A DNA stretch of 64,000 nucleotides from a bacterium (GCA_016703065.1 JADJCU010000001.1:186001-250000), one strand, 5' to 3'. Shown: positions 1 to 8,568, counted from the first letter of the stretch. The notes: generated by a model not told the origin, from the sequence alone. Program-made: numbers and translations.

Positions 1-1940
1 ATGGATGTGCTCGGCACCATTGACTATTTCGAGTCGTACGGTGTCTTGGGCCGCTCCAAATTCCGCTACGCGAAACGCTACGCGCTTAACGGCAACGCCG
101 ATTTTGATTTCGACACGCAGCGGCGCGGGGCGTCGCGCAATCGCCGCTGGAAGTTGAGCGCCGACCATCAGCAGACGATCAATCAGACCACGCGTCTTTC
201 CGCGAGCGGCGGATATGTGTCAGATAAGAGCTACAACGCCGACGTCGGATCCATCAACGATCAGTTGAGTCAAACCGTGCGGTCCAATGCTACGCTGTCC
301 AAGTCTTGGAACAACTCGCCATGGACTGCGAGCGTTAACGCCGGCTTTACGCAGAATATCAAACAGGAAACGTGGTCGGCTTCGCTCCCCGCGATTCGCT
401 TCACGCACAAACAGGGTCAGCTGTTTCCGCCGGTGAAGGCGCCGAAAGGCATTCGCTTCGCAACGGCGCCGAAAGAGACCGACGAACCGTGGTACCGCGC
501 CTTCACGTGGACCTACGCCGCCGCATACGCCAACGACTTCTCGCGGCCTCTCACGTTTCAAGAGATCGCTCTGCGGCCCGGCCCGGTGCGTATTGATGGT
601 CGCCAGGATACGCCGCAAGTGATTCTCGGCGACGACAGCCTGGGTGTGATTCAGCGCGACGGTCTGGCACACAATGGCGCGGGTGGAGCGACCGCGAAGC
701 TGCTGCGCTATCTCAATTTGAATCCGTCGCTCGATTGGAAGCACGTCTGGACGCGCCGGTATTGCACTACCAACCTGACGGTGAGCCGCTCGACCGGCAG
801 GTTAAGGATGGCTTCTTCACACGCACGACATTCGATGTTGGCAGTTCCGCTTCGACGAAGCTTTACGGACTCGCGCGCAATCCGTTCGGCGTCGGCGCGC
901 AGTTCCGGCACGTTATGACTCCCACCGTCAGCTTTCGCTATCGTCCCGATTTCGCCGACGAAAAATGGGGATACTTCGAAACTGCGCGACTTGCCGACGG
1001 ACGCGAATACCAATACGACCGCTTTCGCTCCGCTGACCAAGGTTCCGTTGTTGGCGCAACCCCGACGGGACGGTCCGAAGCCATGAGCTTCTCGCTGGCC
1101 AATCTGTTTCAAATGAAATACGGCAGCGCTGAGGAAAAGACCGAGAAGAAATTCGATCTGCTCAAGGCGAATTTCTCCACGGCGGTTGATTTCAAGCGCG
1201 ATTCGCTGCGCTGGAGTGATCTGACCGGGTCGTTCGGTACCTCGCTGCCCAGTTCGCTTTTCGGACCGATTGAGAGCATCGGTTTGGACTTCTCAACGGT
1301 GCATTCGTTCTATGAGCGCGAAGGCACACGCGCACAGAATCGCTTCTTCTGGGAGCGCGATGGCGGGGCATGGTATGCGCCACTCGATCTTCTGCGCGCG
1401 AGCGGTTCGGTTGATTTTTCGATTGGCGCCGAGACGGTCTCTGATCTACTGCGCTTCAGCAGCGGTCAGGAGCAGATCAAGTCCGGCGACTCAACACAAG
1501 CGCGCGGCACGCTGCTCCTTCCGGAGCCTCCTGGGACGATGAAGACCGAGATTGAAGATGATCTGCCGCCGCTTCCGCAAAGTCCCGAAGCCCAAGGACC
1601 CGAGACGTTCATCGATATGCCCGTTCGCATGTCGTTCAACTTGCGGCATTCGCGGGATTATGTCTCCGACTCGAAGATCACCACGCTGGGAACAACGGTG
1701 ACCAGTCAGTTGACTCCGCTGTGGGGCTTTGATTTCAACTATTACTTTGATCTCGAACGGCGGATCGCGCAGAACGCAAGCGTCTCGATCACGCGCGACT
1801 TGCACTGCTGGGAAGCGCAGCTCAGCTGGTCCCCGGTGGGCTACAGTCCCGGGTATTACCTGCGCATCGGACTCAAGTCACCGCAGCTGCGCGATGTGAA
1901 AATTGAGCGCAATCAGGGCGGAAACATCCGCGGCTTCTAA
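1..1940 (+). CDS. lptD: LptD/OstA-like outer-membrane LPS assembly protein (5' partial, one frame break)
   Basis: C-terminal barrel part of LptD, which inserts lipopolysaccharide into the outer leaflet of the outer membrane. The protein is rich in alternating beta-strand segments. The segment 'FRHVMTPTVSFRYRPDF' is characteristic of LptD barrels, as is the preceding 'VKDGFFTRTTFDVG...TKLYGL' stretch. The N-terminal periplasmic domain lies before the window. Coding starts in frame 1 and continues in frame 3. The switch falls near 765-772, where restoring one missing base would join 'DWKHVWTRRY' to 'YQPDGEPLDRQVKDG'. Both halves look conserved, so a sequencing deletion or a recent frameshift is more likely than two genes. 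It is followed by a hairpin with a T-rich tail. Confidence 0.8.
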
Positions 1941-1945
1941 ATAGG

Positions 1946-1980
1946 ACGAGCCCGCCTGCCGGCGCGCTCGTGTCTTTCTT
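1946..1980 (+). terminator. Terminator after lptD
   Basis: An inverted repeat (ACGAGC at 1946-1951 with GCTCGT at 1966-1971) is followed by a T-rich tail on the + strand, six bases after the lptD stop. Confidence 0.5.
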
Positions 1981-1990
1981 CACAAAGCAA

Positions 1991-2018
1991 AAGCCCGTAC
2001 CAATCCAGGTACGGGCTT
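1991..2018 (-). terminator. Terminator of the RRM protein gene
   Basis: Perfect 11-bp inverted repeat AAGCCCGTACC / GGTACGGGCTT with a 6-nt loop. On the minus strand it is followed by TTTTGC and lies 26 nt past the stop of the RRM gene. It may also work for lptD. Confidence 0.7.
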
Positions 2019-2043
2019 CGTGCATTTCTAATGAATACCGGGA

Positions 2044-2364
2044 CTATTCGTCATGGGATCCGCGACGCGGACGACGCTCACGAAAGCCGCCACCACCACC
2101 GCCGCCGCCTTCCGGACGCGGCTGTGCCTCGTTGACGCGCAATGTGCGACCGCCGAAGTTGACGCCGTTCATTGCGACAACCGCCGCATCCGCACCCGCG
2201 TCGTCCATTTCAACGAAGCCGAAGCCACGGGGCCGACCCGTCTCACGGTCCATAATCATGGCGACGTTCAATACCTCGCCGTGTGCGCTGAAGGCCTCGC
2301 GCACCGTCTCCTCCGTCGCACTGAACGGAAGATTACCGACATACAGCCTCTGGCCATAGCCCAA
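2044..2364 (-). CDS. RNA recognition motif (RRM) RNA-binding protein
   Basis: Small cytoplasmic RNA-binding protein of about 106 residues with a single RRM domain. RNP2 is 'LYVGNLPF' near residues 7-14 and RNP1 is 'RGFGFVEM' near 46-53. A Gly-rich then Arg-rich tail (GGGGGGGG, RERRPRRG) follows, as in cyanobacterial Rbp and other bacterial glycine-rich RRM proteins, which bind single-stranded RNA and are often cold-induced. The start is uncertain. The first usable codon is TTG at 2364, with GCAGGAG directly in front, which is too close for a normal ribosome site. No ATG lies in frame between it and RNP2. Confidence 0.9.
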   Translation of the reverse strand: MGYGQRLYVGNLPFSATEETVREAFSAHGEVLNVAMIMDRETGRPRGFGFVEMDDAGADAAVVAMNGVNFGGRTLRVNEAQPRPEGGGGGGGGFRERRPRRGSHDE

Positions 2365-2583
2365 CTCCTGCGTTCGCCCCGGTTCAACAAATTGTTTTGT
2401 AATTACTGCCCCAAACTATCTGAGGCAGAAGCCGGAAACACCTGCAAACCCAACCATCGAAACCCTGGGGGGCGAACCGAAGCGTTGCGACGAGGCCAGA
2501 ACTGCTCCAAAGCTTCGCCCGTCTGATCACGAAACCACACGATTGACGGACTATGAGGAATATACACCGAAAACTATGGCGAG

Positions 2584-2798
2584 TCAAGAGAATTCAACAA
2601 CGAACTTGAGGAAACTGACCGGATTAGCTGGGACGGGCAACAGCATTTCCTGCCGATCCATGCCATTGCGCACATTGGCCAGCACGGCGAGCGGCGTATC
2701 CATGGCGACTACCTCGTAAAACATCGAAGGCGAGAAGTTGACCACTCCGATGTGCGTGTAGGTTGTATCTGCCATCCAGCCGTGATAGTAGAACGGCT
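2584..2798 (-). pseudogene. C-terminal remnant of an unrecognised gene cut by the insertion sequence
   Basis: An open frame of about 70 codons ends with TGA at 2584 and runs straight into the left inverted repeat of the IS at 2799. Its sequence (for example 'HGWMADTTYTHIGVVNFSP') looks like real protein rather than an antisense shadow, but I do not recognise the family. The only start available (GTG at 2808) lies inside the IS end. No matching N-terminal half is visible beyond the right IS end at 4075, so the upstream part was probably lost. Confidence 0.45.
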
Positions 2799-2872
2799 TG
2801 GACTGCACCCCGAGGGCTGGAGAGACTCTCCAATAAGTGTTAGTTTAGGGGAATTGGAGAAAGGAATGCAGG

Positions 2873-3233
2873 ATGTCAGGTCAGAGACGCAGGTTTTCGG
2901 ACGAGTTTAAGCTTCAGATCGTGCAGGGAAGTGCTGGCTGGAGCGAGTCAGGCTTTCCGTATCCGCAGACACTCCGGTGTCTGCGATCACGATTCTGTTG
3001 TGGCAGAAGGCTTACAAATCCGGTCGCCTGGAGGGAGAAGCGACCGGCGCGGCGCCGACCGCAGAGGTACGGGCGCTTGAACAGCAAGTGGCCGATTTGC
3101 AGCGGTTAGTCGGGAAGAAGGAAGAACAGATCGAGTTTCTAAAAAAAACCGCCCGGCTTCAGGAACAGCAGAACGCCGTCAAGCCGTCGCCTTCTTCCGG
3201 GGCACGCTCACGCGGAAAGAAGGATGTGCGCTG
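2873..3233 (+). pseudogene. IS3-family orfA transposase subunit, frame-disrupted
   Basis: The N-terminus 'MSGQRRRFSDEFKLQIVQ' starts at ATG 2873 in frame 2, and the coiled-coil half 'LEQQVADLQRLVGKKEEQI' is in frame 1. Between them the expected helix-turn-helix appears only in the third frame, so there are two shifts. One is an extra G in the GGG at 2926-2928; the other lies near 2970-2985. OrfA normally supplies DNA binding and, by -1 frameshifting into orfB, the fused transposase. This copy is dead as read. Confidence 0.75.
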
Positions 3234-4034
3234 ATGGATCTGCCCGCGAGCACATACTACTATTGTTCACGGACAGCGGAAGATCGCTTGACGCGACGAC
3301 TTGATTTGCAGGACCGGATTGAAACGCTGGCGTTTCACAAGGCTGGCTATGGTTATCGGCGCATCACCGCCGAGCTGCGTCGGCAGGTGTGATGGTCAAT
3401 CGCAAGCTCGTCTTGAAGATCATGAAAGAGTCGGATCTGCTGGTCAGGCCGCTGCGGCTTTACGATCACCACGGACAGCAGACATGCGTTGCCAGTCTAT
3501 CCGAACCTCTATCAGAACCAGTGGCCCACTGCGCCTGATCGCATCTCGGTGGCGGACATCACCTACATCCATTTGCCGCTGGGCTTTGTCTATCTCGCTG
3601 TGATCCTTGATGCGTTTTCACGCAAGGTCGTGGGCTGGGCGCTGTCGAAAAGTCTCGAAGCTGATCTGGTCATCGAAGCCATGAACGTGGCCCTTGCCGA
3701 ACGCAAGCCAGCACCGGGCTTGATCCATCACAGTGATCGCGGCGTGCAGTATGCCTGCCACGCGTACACCGATCTGCTCAAGCAGCACCGCGTCCAAATT
3801 AGCATGTCGCGCAAGGGCAATCCGTACGACAACGCGGTCGCCGAAAGCTTCTTCAAAACCCTCAAGAAAGAAGAAGTCTATCTGTCCGACTACCGCACCC
3901 CCGAAGAGGCACACCGCCAAATCCGACGGTTCATCAACCAGGTTTGTAACACAGAACGATTACACTCGGCCCTCGGCTACACCCCGCCCACCGAGTTCGA
4001 ACTTCAATACAATCAAACCCAAAACGCCGCCTAA
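3234..4034 (+). pseudogene. IS3-family orfB transposase (DDE integrase core), frame-disrupted
   Basis: Begins ATG at 3234 ('MDLPASTYYYCS'), stops at TGA 3390, resumes in another frame from 3392 ('MVNRKLVLKIMKESDLL'), and enters the catalytic frame near 3489. The rve domain keeps all three acidic residues: Asp in 'VADITYI', Asp in 'HHSDRGVQYA' and Glu in 'NPYDNAVAESFFKTLK'. So the catalytic half is intact while the N-terminal half has one missing and one extra base. Confidence 0.8.
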
Positions 4035-4074
4035 ACTAAGTGGATACCGACTCCAATATTCGGGGTGCAGTCCA

Positions 4075-4288
4075 CCCCCCTTGGTCCCCCCAAAAACGCT
4101 GACGATTTCGGTGGGAGAGCGGAAAGCCGCTTTCACATCTCGGCGAGCGGGGCAGGTTAAGAAACCTGCCGCCGCGAGCATTACATTGCAGGGGGCCGCA
4201 GGATGACAGGGCATCCGCCGCCGGATGCCGCCGGGCGAAAAACATAACAAAAAACCCCGCAACTTGCGAGGGCTTTGTCAACTGACTG
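4075..4288. other. Non-coding region with hairpins
   Basis: No convincing gene lies between the IS and the next terminator. It holds a perfect palindrome GGCAGGTT-AAGA-AACCTGCC at 4151-4170, which belongs to a family repeated at 6.1-6.3 kb, and a GCATCC/GGATGC hairpin near 4211-4228. Short open frames here read as low-complexity shadow. Confidence 0.5.
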
Positions 4289-4317
4289 AAAAGTCCCCAC
4301 ACATCGTGGGGACTTTT
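4289..4317 (-). terminator. Terminator of the BNR/YCF48 gene
   Basis: AAAAGTCCCCAC-acatc-GTGGGGACTTTTT, a perfect stem with A and T runs on both sides, lies 29 nt beyond the stop of the minus-strand gene. It can act in both directions. Confidence 0.8.
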
Positions 4318-4345
4318 TCCGAGCACAAATTCAATGCGACTCGGG

Positions 4346-5584
4346 CTATTTCAGCAAAATCATCTTTTGAGTTTGCGAGAAATTCGCAGCGCTCAGAGTC
4401 GCAAAGTAGATACCGGATGCCAAGTTCACGCCGTCAAACGTCACCTCATGTTGACCTGCGGTGAACGTGCCGTCTTCGAGTATTGCGACTTCGCGGCCGT
4501 TGATGTCGGTAACACGCAAGGTCACATGACCTGCACGCGGGACATCAAAGGCAATCGTGGTCTGAGGATTAAATGGATTTGGGAAGTTCGGCTGTAACGT
4601 AAACCCAGTGGGGATCTCCGTCGGCTCCGAAGCCGCCAAAATCGTCGCGTCAAAGTGGATAATAACTCCAAAGCCTGTGACCAAAGAGGCGCCAACGGCC
4701 CAGGCATGTTGTTCACTAATTGCAGTAACGGAAGAGAACGCGAAGTTAGAGTCCAGTGTCTGCAAGGTCCAATTCGTGCCGCCATTAGCGGTACGCGCAA
4801 TCGTACCGTTGGACGTCCCACTGCCAACGGCCCAGCCGACGGTCGCATTCAACATGTGAATTGCGGTAAGCGCGCTGGGAGCCGTATATTGCGGGTTCCA
4901 GTCAATTCCGCCATTGGTCGTGTTGCGGATTCTAGCGGTACAGGCCCACCCATTTTGCGCGTCGACGAAAGAGATATCCGCAACGTCGAATGCGTCCACA
5001 TCCTGCGGGGTCCATGTTGCTCCTCCGTTGGTCGTGTAGAGCAGGGAGCTGTTGCGCATGAGGATCCAGCCATTCTGACTATCCACGAATTCGACTCTGT
5101 CCAAAATTTGAGTTGTGCCGCTGACTTGCGGTTGCCAGTCAAGTCCGCCGTTCTGTGTGTACAAGATGGCGCCGTCATCGCCCACAACCCAACCGGTAGT
5201 CGTGTTGATGAAGTCCACAGCCCGGTATGCCGTAGACGAGCCTGTCTCAAGTGACAAGGTGTCCCAGGCATTGCCGCCGCTAGCGGTATAAATGATTGTT
5301 CGATACGAGCCCACGGCCCAACCATGCTGATCGTCAACGAAATCAACTCCGTATAGATCGGCGAAATTGCCAATTCCGGTGGTTTGTGACTCCCAATCTT
5401 GTCCCAAGTTGTCAGAATGCCAGACTGTTCCAGCCAATCTGCCGACGGCCCACACGTGAGAACCAACTGGGCAGACAATGTCGTACATCGGTGCCGATGT
5501 CGAATGCTGAACCTGCCAACTTTGGGCTTGAACTTCGAGTGCTGCTAGTAGCAACACGTAGTAAATCGCGGTCCTTGAGGTCAT
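4346..5584 (-). CDS. Secreted YCF48/BNR-repeat beta-propeller protein with type IX sorting domain
   Basis: 412 residues. A signal peptide (about 1-20, cleavage after 'EVQAQ') is followed by six or seven blades with the recurring pattern GWAVG...I.YT.NGG..W, typical of YCF48/HCF136-like and sortilin-type propellers. The C-terminal 80 residues form a Por-type sorting domain: 'NFPNPFNPQTTIAFDVP', then 'NGREVAIL', 'GIYFATL' and a final 'MILLK'. The protein is therefore probably exported across the outer membrane by T9SS and cleaved or anchored at the surface. Its ligand is unknown. It is transcribed alone, with its own terminator and a long AT-rich upstream region. Confidence 0.85.
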   Translation of the reverse strand: MTSRTAIYYVLLLAALEVQAQSWQVQHSTSAPMYDIVCPVGSHVWAVGRLAGTVWHSDNLGQDWESQTTGIGNFADLYGVDFVDDQHGWAVGSYRTIIYTASGGNAWDTLSLETGSSTAYRAVDFINTTTGWVVGDDGAILYTQNGGLDWQPQVSGTTQILDRVEFVDSQNGWILMRNSSLLYTTNGGATWTPQDVDAFDVADISFVDAQNGWACTARIRNTTNGGIDWNPQYTAPSALTAIHMLNATVGWAVGSGTSNGTIARTANGGTNWTLQTLDSNFAFSSVTAISEQHAWAVGASLVTGFGVIIHFDATILAASEPTEIPTGFTLQPNFPNPFNPQTTIAFDVPRAGHVTLRVTDINGREVAILEDGTFTAGQHEVTFDGVNLASGIYFATLSAANFSQTQKMILLK

Positions 5585-5870
5585 ATCTTAATGCTCCTGT
5601 AGTGGACGAATCCCGTTGGTTTATCTTCACTTTAGTGAAATTTTGACATATTTTGCATATTATTGATTAATATCAATACATTTGGTAACGATGACAAGGG
5701 AAAACTGCATTGCGTAAACGTGGCGGCTCATCGATTGGCGCGCCGTCCGTAAGCCGACGTAGTGGCTTCACCCGGCGGCATCCGCTGCGAATGCCCCGAT
5801 CCCCCGAAACCTCGCCTCTCTATCTATTGCCCAAATGTATAACATATTGATTATAATTGGTTGCTTATAC

Positions 5871-5899
5871 TTGACAATCCGCAACTTATGTATTATATT
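5871..5899 (+). promoter_or_regulatory. Sigma70-type promoter, no coding gene downstream
   Basis: TTGACA (5871-5876), a 17-base spacer and TATATT (5894-5899): a near-perfect housekeeping promoter in an AT-rich block. It points into the structured non-coding segment, not into a gene. Confidence 0.5.
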
Positions 5900-5905
5900 A
5901 GCGTC

Positions 5906-6080
5906 AGCTAACCACACAAAACCGCCCCGGAGGAACCCGGCGGAAGAGGCCAACCACGCGGCCTGAACGGGCGGTCAAGTCTGATCAGCAAAGTACTTGT
6001 CGTGCTGGCACGCCCCTCCGAGTACCCAAGGGGAAACCGAGATCACTACCACAGACGACCGCTTAGATAACTCCTTTCTC
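5906..6080 (+). ncRNA. Candidate structured RNA (unrecognised)
   Basis: Downstream of the promoter at 5871-5899 the DNA becomes G+C-rich and folds well on paper. ACCGCCC pairs with GGGCGGT (about 5921-5978). Inside that, AGGCC pairs with GGCCT around an 8-nt loop. Further on, CCCCT pairs with AGGGG near 6013-6033. I see no RNase P, tmRNA, SRP or common riboswitch signature. The 3' end is a guess. It could be a small regulatory RNA (6S-like in size) or only a palindromic intergenic region. Confidence 0.25.
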
Positions 6081-6152
6081 AAAGCGCTTACGCGCCAGCG
6101 TCATCAGTGCAGGTTAACAACCTGCCCACTGCTACAGACGACCGCTTAGATA
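6051..6152 (+). repeat. 19-bp direct repeat, two copies
   Basis: The 19-mer ACAGACGACCGCTTAGATA occurs at 6051-6069 and again at 6134-6152, an 83-bp period. The bases just before it are also similar (CTACC and CTGCT). The spacer contains the GCAGGTT-AAC-AACCTGC palindrome. Confidence 0.7.
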
Positions 6153-6284
6153 CCTTGTCCCCTTTCTCCGTTCACGGGGAAGGGGTTAGGGGATGGGGTT
6201 CTGTTCATTCGCGGCGGCAGGTTTCTGAACCTGCCCGCTTGCCAAGACCTTATCACAGAAAAAAAAGGCAGGTTCACGCCTGCC
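6109..6284. repeat. Cluster of GGCAGGTT/AACCTGCC palindromes and a CCCCTT/AAGGGG hairpin
   Basis: Palindromes at 6109-6125, 6216-6235 and 6267-6284 share the core GGCAGG...CCTGCC with the copy at 4151-4170 but differ in the loop. Between them, CCCCTT...AAGGGG at about 6159-6185, continuing as GGTTAGGGGATGGGG, resembles the REP-like palindromes found in many bacterial genomes. These look like a small dispersed intergenic repeat family. Confidence 0.65.
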
Positions 6285-6370
6285 ACGATATCGTTCCCCG
6301 TGCAGAGTCTTTTTACTCTGCCGAAATCTTAGACCTCAGCACAGCGCACGGTGCCCCGTGTGGAAAGCAA

Positions 6371-6396
6371 AAGCGGCAGACAAAGGTCCGCCGCTT
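6371..6396 (-). terminator. Terminator of ribA
   Basis: AAGCGGC...GCCGCTT stem. On the minus strand it continues TTGCTTT, 23 nt past the ribA stop. Confidence 0.6.
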
Positions 6397-6418
6397 CGTT
6401 AAGGTCTGACCCCGCCCG

Positions 6419-7090
6419 TCATACATCCAAGAGATGACCTGACTTCCGGGCTTTGGTCTTGAGATAGTGGTGGTTGTGCGGATTCGAAGGCAGCTGGTGC
6501 GGCACACGCTCTGTGACTGTAATACCATTGGCTTCGAGTCCCGAGACCTTCTTCGGGTTGTTCGACAACAATCGCACACTCTCCACGCCCAGCGACTTTA
6601 ACATCTCCGCCGCGACACGATAGTCACGCTCGTCATCGTCAAAGCCCAACGCGTGGTTGGCGTCGACCGTGTCGAGCCCCTGCTCCTGCAGGACGTAGGC
6701 CCGCAGCTTATTTGCCAGTCCGATTCCGCGCCCTTCCTGACGCAGATAGAGAATGATTCCGCACTCCTGCGCGCCAATAAATTGCTGTGCCGCTTCCAAC
6801 TGATCACGGCAGTCGCAGCGATACGAGCCCATCACATCACCCGTCAAGCACTCCGAATGCATGCGCAACGGCACCGCCGCTCTGCCGCGCACCTCGCCGC
6901 GAACCATCGCAATATGCTCCTTGCCGTCAGGGGTGGGCGAAAAAGCCACAATGCGAAACTCCCCGAAGCGCGTAGGCAGATAGGCTTCGGCAACAATCTT
7001 CAAGGGATAATGTGAATGCGCGCCCGGCCACCGACGGACGGTGGATTGGGCGGCAAGGCAAGCGGCGAAGTTCTGGGCAGGGAGTGTCAT
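6419..7090 (-). CDS. ribA: GTP cyclohydrolase II
   Basis: First step of riboflavin synthesis: opens GTP to 2,5-diamino-6-ribosylamino-pyrimidinone phosphate, formate and pyrophosphate. At 223 residues it is a stand-alone RibA, not the RibBA fusion. The zinc site is seen as 'RMHSECLTGD...YRCDCRDQL' (three Cys), followed by 'LRQEGRGIGLANKLRAY', the GTP/catalytic segment. The C-terminus 'SNNPKKV..L...GI.V.ERVP' is also typical. It is monocistronic with its own terminator. No FMN riboswitch is visible in the 219 bp upstream, where only AT-rich promoter-like DNA is found. Confidence 0.95.
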   Translation of the reverse strand: MTLPAQNFAACLAAQSTVRRWPGAHSHYPLKIVAEAYLPTRFGEFRIVAFSPTPDGKEHIAMVRGEVRGRAAVPLRMHSECLTGDVMGSYRCDCRDQLEAAQQFIGAQECGIILYLRQEGRGIGLANKLRAYVLQEQGLDTVDANHALGFDDDERDYRVAAEMLKSLGVESVRLLSNNPKKVSGLEANGITVTERVPHQLPSNPHNHHYLKTKARKSGHLLDV

Positions 7091-7309
7091 GATGTCAGTC
7101 TTCCAGTCGAGAGGTTGTCTTCCAGCGTTTCAGCGCAAAAGAGTTGCACACCGGTCAAAAAAGTGATTATAATTTGACACAAATTATCAAATTATAAGCC
7201 ATTGCAAAAATTCGGCTTGCACCGTCTCATTGCTTCAGGAGTTCAACTCCGGCTCCGGGCTCCAAGTTCCCACGGACTCCTCCCGCAAGGCGGCCCTGAT
7301 TGGATCACC

Positions 7310-7990
7310 TTACTTCACGACCTTGAAACTGAACATGGGGGTGCCGAGGACTCCCATCAGGCGAATCCAGATCGGCAACAAGCCTTCCGTGGCGCGGGAA
7401 TTCGTGATATCGCCCATGTCGATAATCTGCTCCCAGCCAAACTCGTGCTTGAGGAAATCCGTGACTTTCGTCTTGGCCTCGGCGTCATTGCCACAGACAA
7501 AAAGCGTGTGATCGCCGTTACCCAACGACTTCGGGGCGACCATCACATAGGCGTTCACCGTGTTCAATGCCTTGACTACCTTCACATTCGGGAAGTCACG
7601 CTGAACCTGCTCACCCAACGAATCTGTGTTGGTGACCGACAGAAATGGCGGAAAGCCCTTTGAGAAGTCGAGTGGATTTGAAATGTCAATCATGACCTTA
7701 CCGTCGAGCGCCGGTCCCGCCGAGCGCAGTGCGGGCAGCGTCCCATGCCCGGTTGTTCCATTCAAAATCCACTCACCGTGCGCAGCCGCTTCGGCAAACG
7801 TGCCCACCTTGATCTGTAAGTGCTCTTTGTACCAATCGCCAAACTCCGGCTGGCCCCAGCTGTTCTTGCCCGTCCGCGCCTTCGCGTCCTCGACACTGCG
7901 CGTGCCGATCATGACATCGTGACCAAGCTCGGTGAGCTTGACGGCTAGTACCTGTCCGACCATACCGGTTCCTAACATTCCGATCTTCAT
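7310..7990 (-). CDS. NAD(P)-binding oxidoreductase of the F420-dependent NADP reductase family
   Basis: 227 residues starting at ATG 7990, chosen for the upstream GAGGAA and because 'MKIGMLGTGMVGQVLAVKL' begins the Rossmann fold (GxGxxG) at the N-terminus, as in this family. Later segments 'DISNPLDFSKGFPP', 'VKALNTVNA' and 'GNDAEAKTKV' fit the NADP_oxidored (YajL/FNO-like) pattern. The substrate cannot be read from sequence; proteins of this type use F420 or other acceptors. It lies 54 bp downstream of a marR gene, with a perfect 16-bp palindrome in the gap, so it is probably controlled by that regulator. Confidence 0.8.
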   Translation of the reverse strand: MKIGMLGTGMVGQVLAVKLTELGHDVMIGTRSVEDAKARTGKNSWGQPEFGDWYKEHLQIKVGTFAEAAAHGEWILNGTTGHGTLPALRSAGPALDGKVMIDISNPLDFSKGFPPFLSVTNTDSLGEQVQRDFPNVKVVKALNTVNAYVMVAPKSLGNGDHTLFVCGNDAEAKTKVTDFLKHEFGWEQIIDMGDITNSRATEGLLPIWIRLMGVLGTPMFSFKVVK

Positions 7991-8015
7991 CGCTGTTCCT
8001 CTTCTGTGTTTGAAT

Positions 8016-8031
8016 ACTTGTATATACAAGT
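8016..8031. promoter_or_regulatory. MarR operator upstream of the reductase
   Basis: Perfect palindrome ACTTGTATATACAAGT, 25 bp before the reductase start. A 14/16 match lies before the marR gene itself. Confidence 0.65.
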
Positions 8032-8044
8032 GTTTGTGAAAAAA

Positions 8045-8473
8045 TCAGGGTTCGAGCTTCAATGCAGCCGCAAAGACGTCCTGCGTGAGCTTATGACTCT
8101 CCTCTTTGCCCAATAGTTCCGCGTAGCGCGCGTACAACGCTCGCCAACACTCTTTGATTTTGGGATCGAGTCGTTTGCTCTTCGCGGTCGGATAGATGTG
8201 GATTGCCTTGCCTTCGCGTTCGCGGGTCAGATAGACCTCCTCCTCCAGCTTCTCGACCAGTCTCGTCACCGTCGAGGCCGCAAGCATCATGTGGTGCGCG
8301 ACTTCCGTCGGCTGAATTCCCGGATGCGCGTTAACATTCATCAAGAGGAAGCCGTAAGACGGTGCAAGTCCAGTCGGGGCAAACTCTTCCTCGGCCAGCT
8401 TGGAAAGTTGACGGGCAAGGGCATTGGCCGAGTAATAGAGGCACCGGCAGTAGGTCGACTGGTCGCTGGGCAT
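8045..8473 (-). CDS. MarR-family transcriptional regulator
   Basis: 142 residues from ATG 8473 ('MPSDQSTYCRCLYYSANAL'). The winged-helix core is seen as 'GIQPTEVAHHMMLAASTVTRLVEKLEEEVYLTREREGKAIHIYPT', with recognition helix and wing. Two cysteines (Cys-x-Cys) near the N-terminus could sense oxidants or electrophiles, as in the OhrR/YodB branches; this is inference. It is flanked on both sides by near-identical palindromes (8016-8031 and 8494-8509), which fits autoregulation and control of the downstream reductase. Confidence 0.85.
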   Translation of the reverse strand: MPSDQSTYCRCLYYSANALARQLSKLAEEEFAPTGLAPSYGFLLMNVNAHPGIQPTEVAHHMMLAASTVTRLVEKLEEEVYLTREREGKAIHIYPTAKSKRLDPKIKECWRALYARYAELLGKEESHKLTQDVFAAALKLEP

Positions 8474-8493
8474 AATTGAAGATACGAATTTAT

Positions 8494-8509
8494 ATTTGTA
8501 TATGCAAGT
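8494..8509. promoter_or_regulatory. MarR operator upstream of marR
   Basis: ATTTGTATATGCAAGT, two mismatches from the perfect palindrome at 8016-8031, 20 bp before the marR start. Fits autorepression. Confidence 0.6.
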
Positions 8510-8568
8510 GTAATCGATAGGCGGAACAGGTTGCAACAGTTGCCCCGCGACTTGGTACGGGACACTTC

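Larger units (their letters stand above)
2799..4074 (+). mobile_element. Decayed IS3-family insertion sequence
   Basis: A 1,276-bp element bounded by imperfect terminal inverted repeats. Both ends begin TGGACTGCACCCCG when read inward (2799-2812, and 4061-4074 on the opposite strand), with further matches up to a shared TTAGTTTAGG block next to the orfs. The ends are TG...CA, as in IS3. Inside lie orfA (helix-turn-helix plus leucine zipper) and orfB (DDE integrase). No 3-4 bp target duplication is visible (GCT on the left, CCC on the right). Both orfs carry several frame breaks, so it cannot move on its own. Confidence 0.85.
5585..6370. other. Long non-coding, structure- and repeat-rich region
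   Basis: About 790 bp without a believable gene. From left to right it contains AT-rich upstream DNA of the BNR gene, a consensus promoter (5871-5899), a G+C-rich strongly self-complementary segment (5905-6050), two copies of a 19-bp direct repeat, and a cluster of palindromes. The only open frame (minus strand, 5768-5953) covers the promoter and has no protein-like features. Confidence 0.5.

Noticed and set aside
5768..5953. Short minus-strand open frame over the 5871-5899 promoter
   Set aside because: No ribosome site and covers clear promoter sequence.
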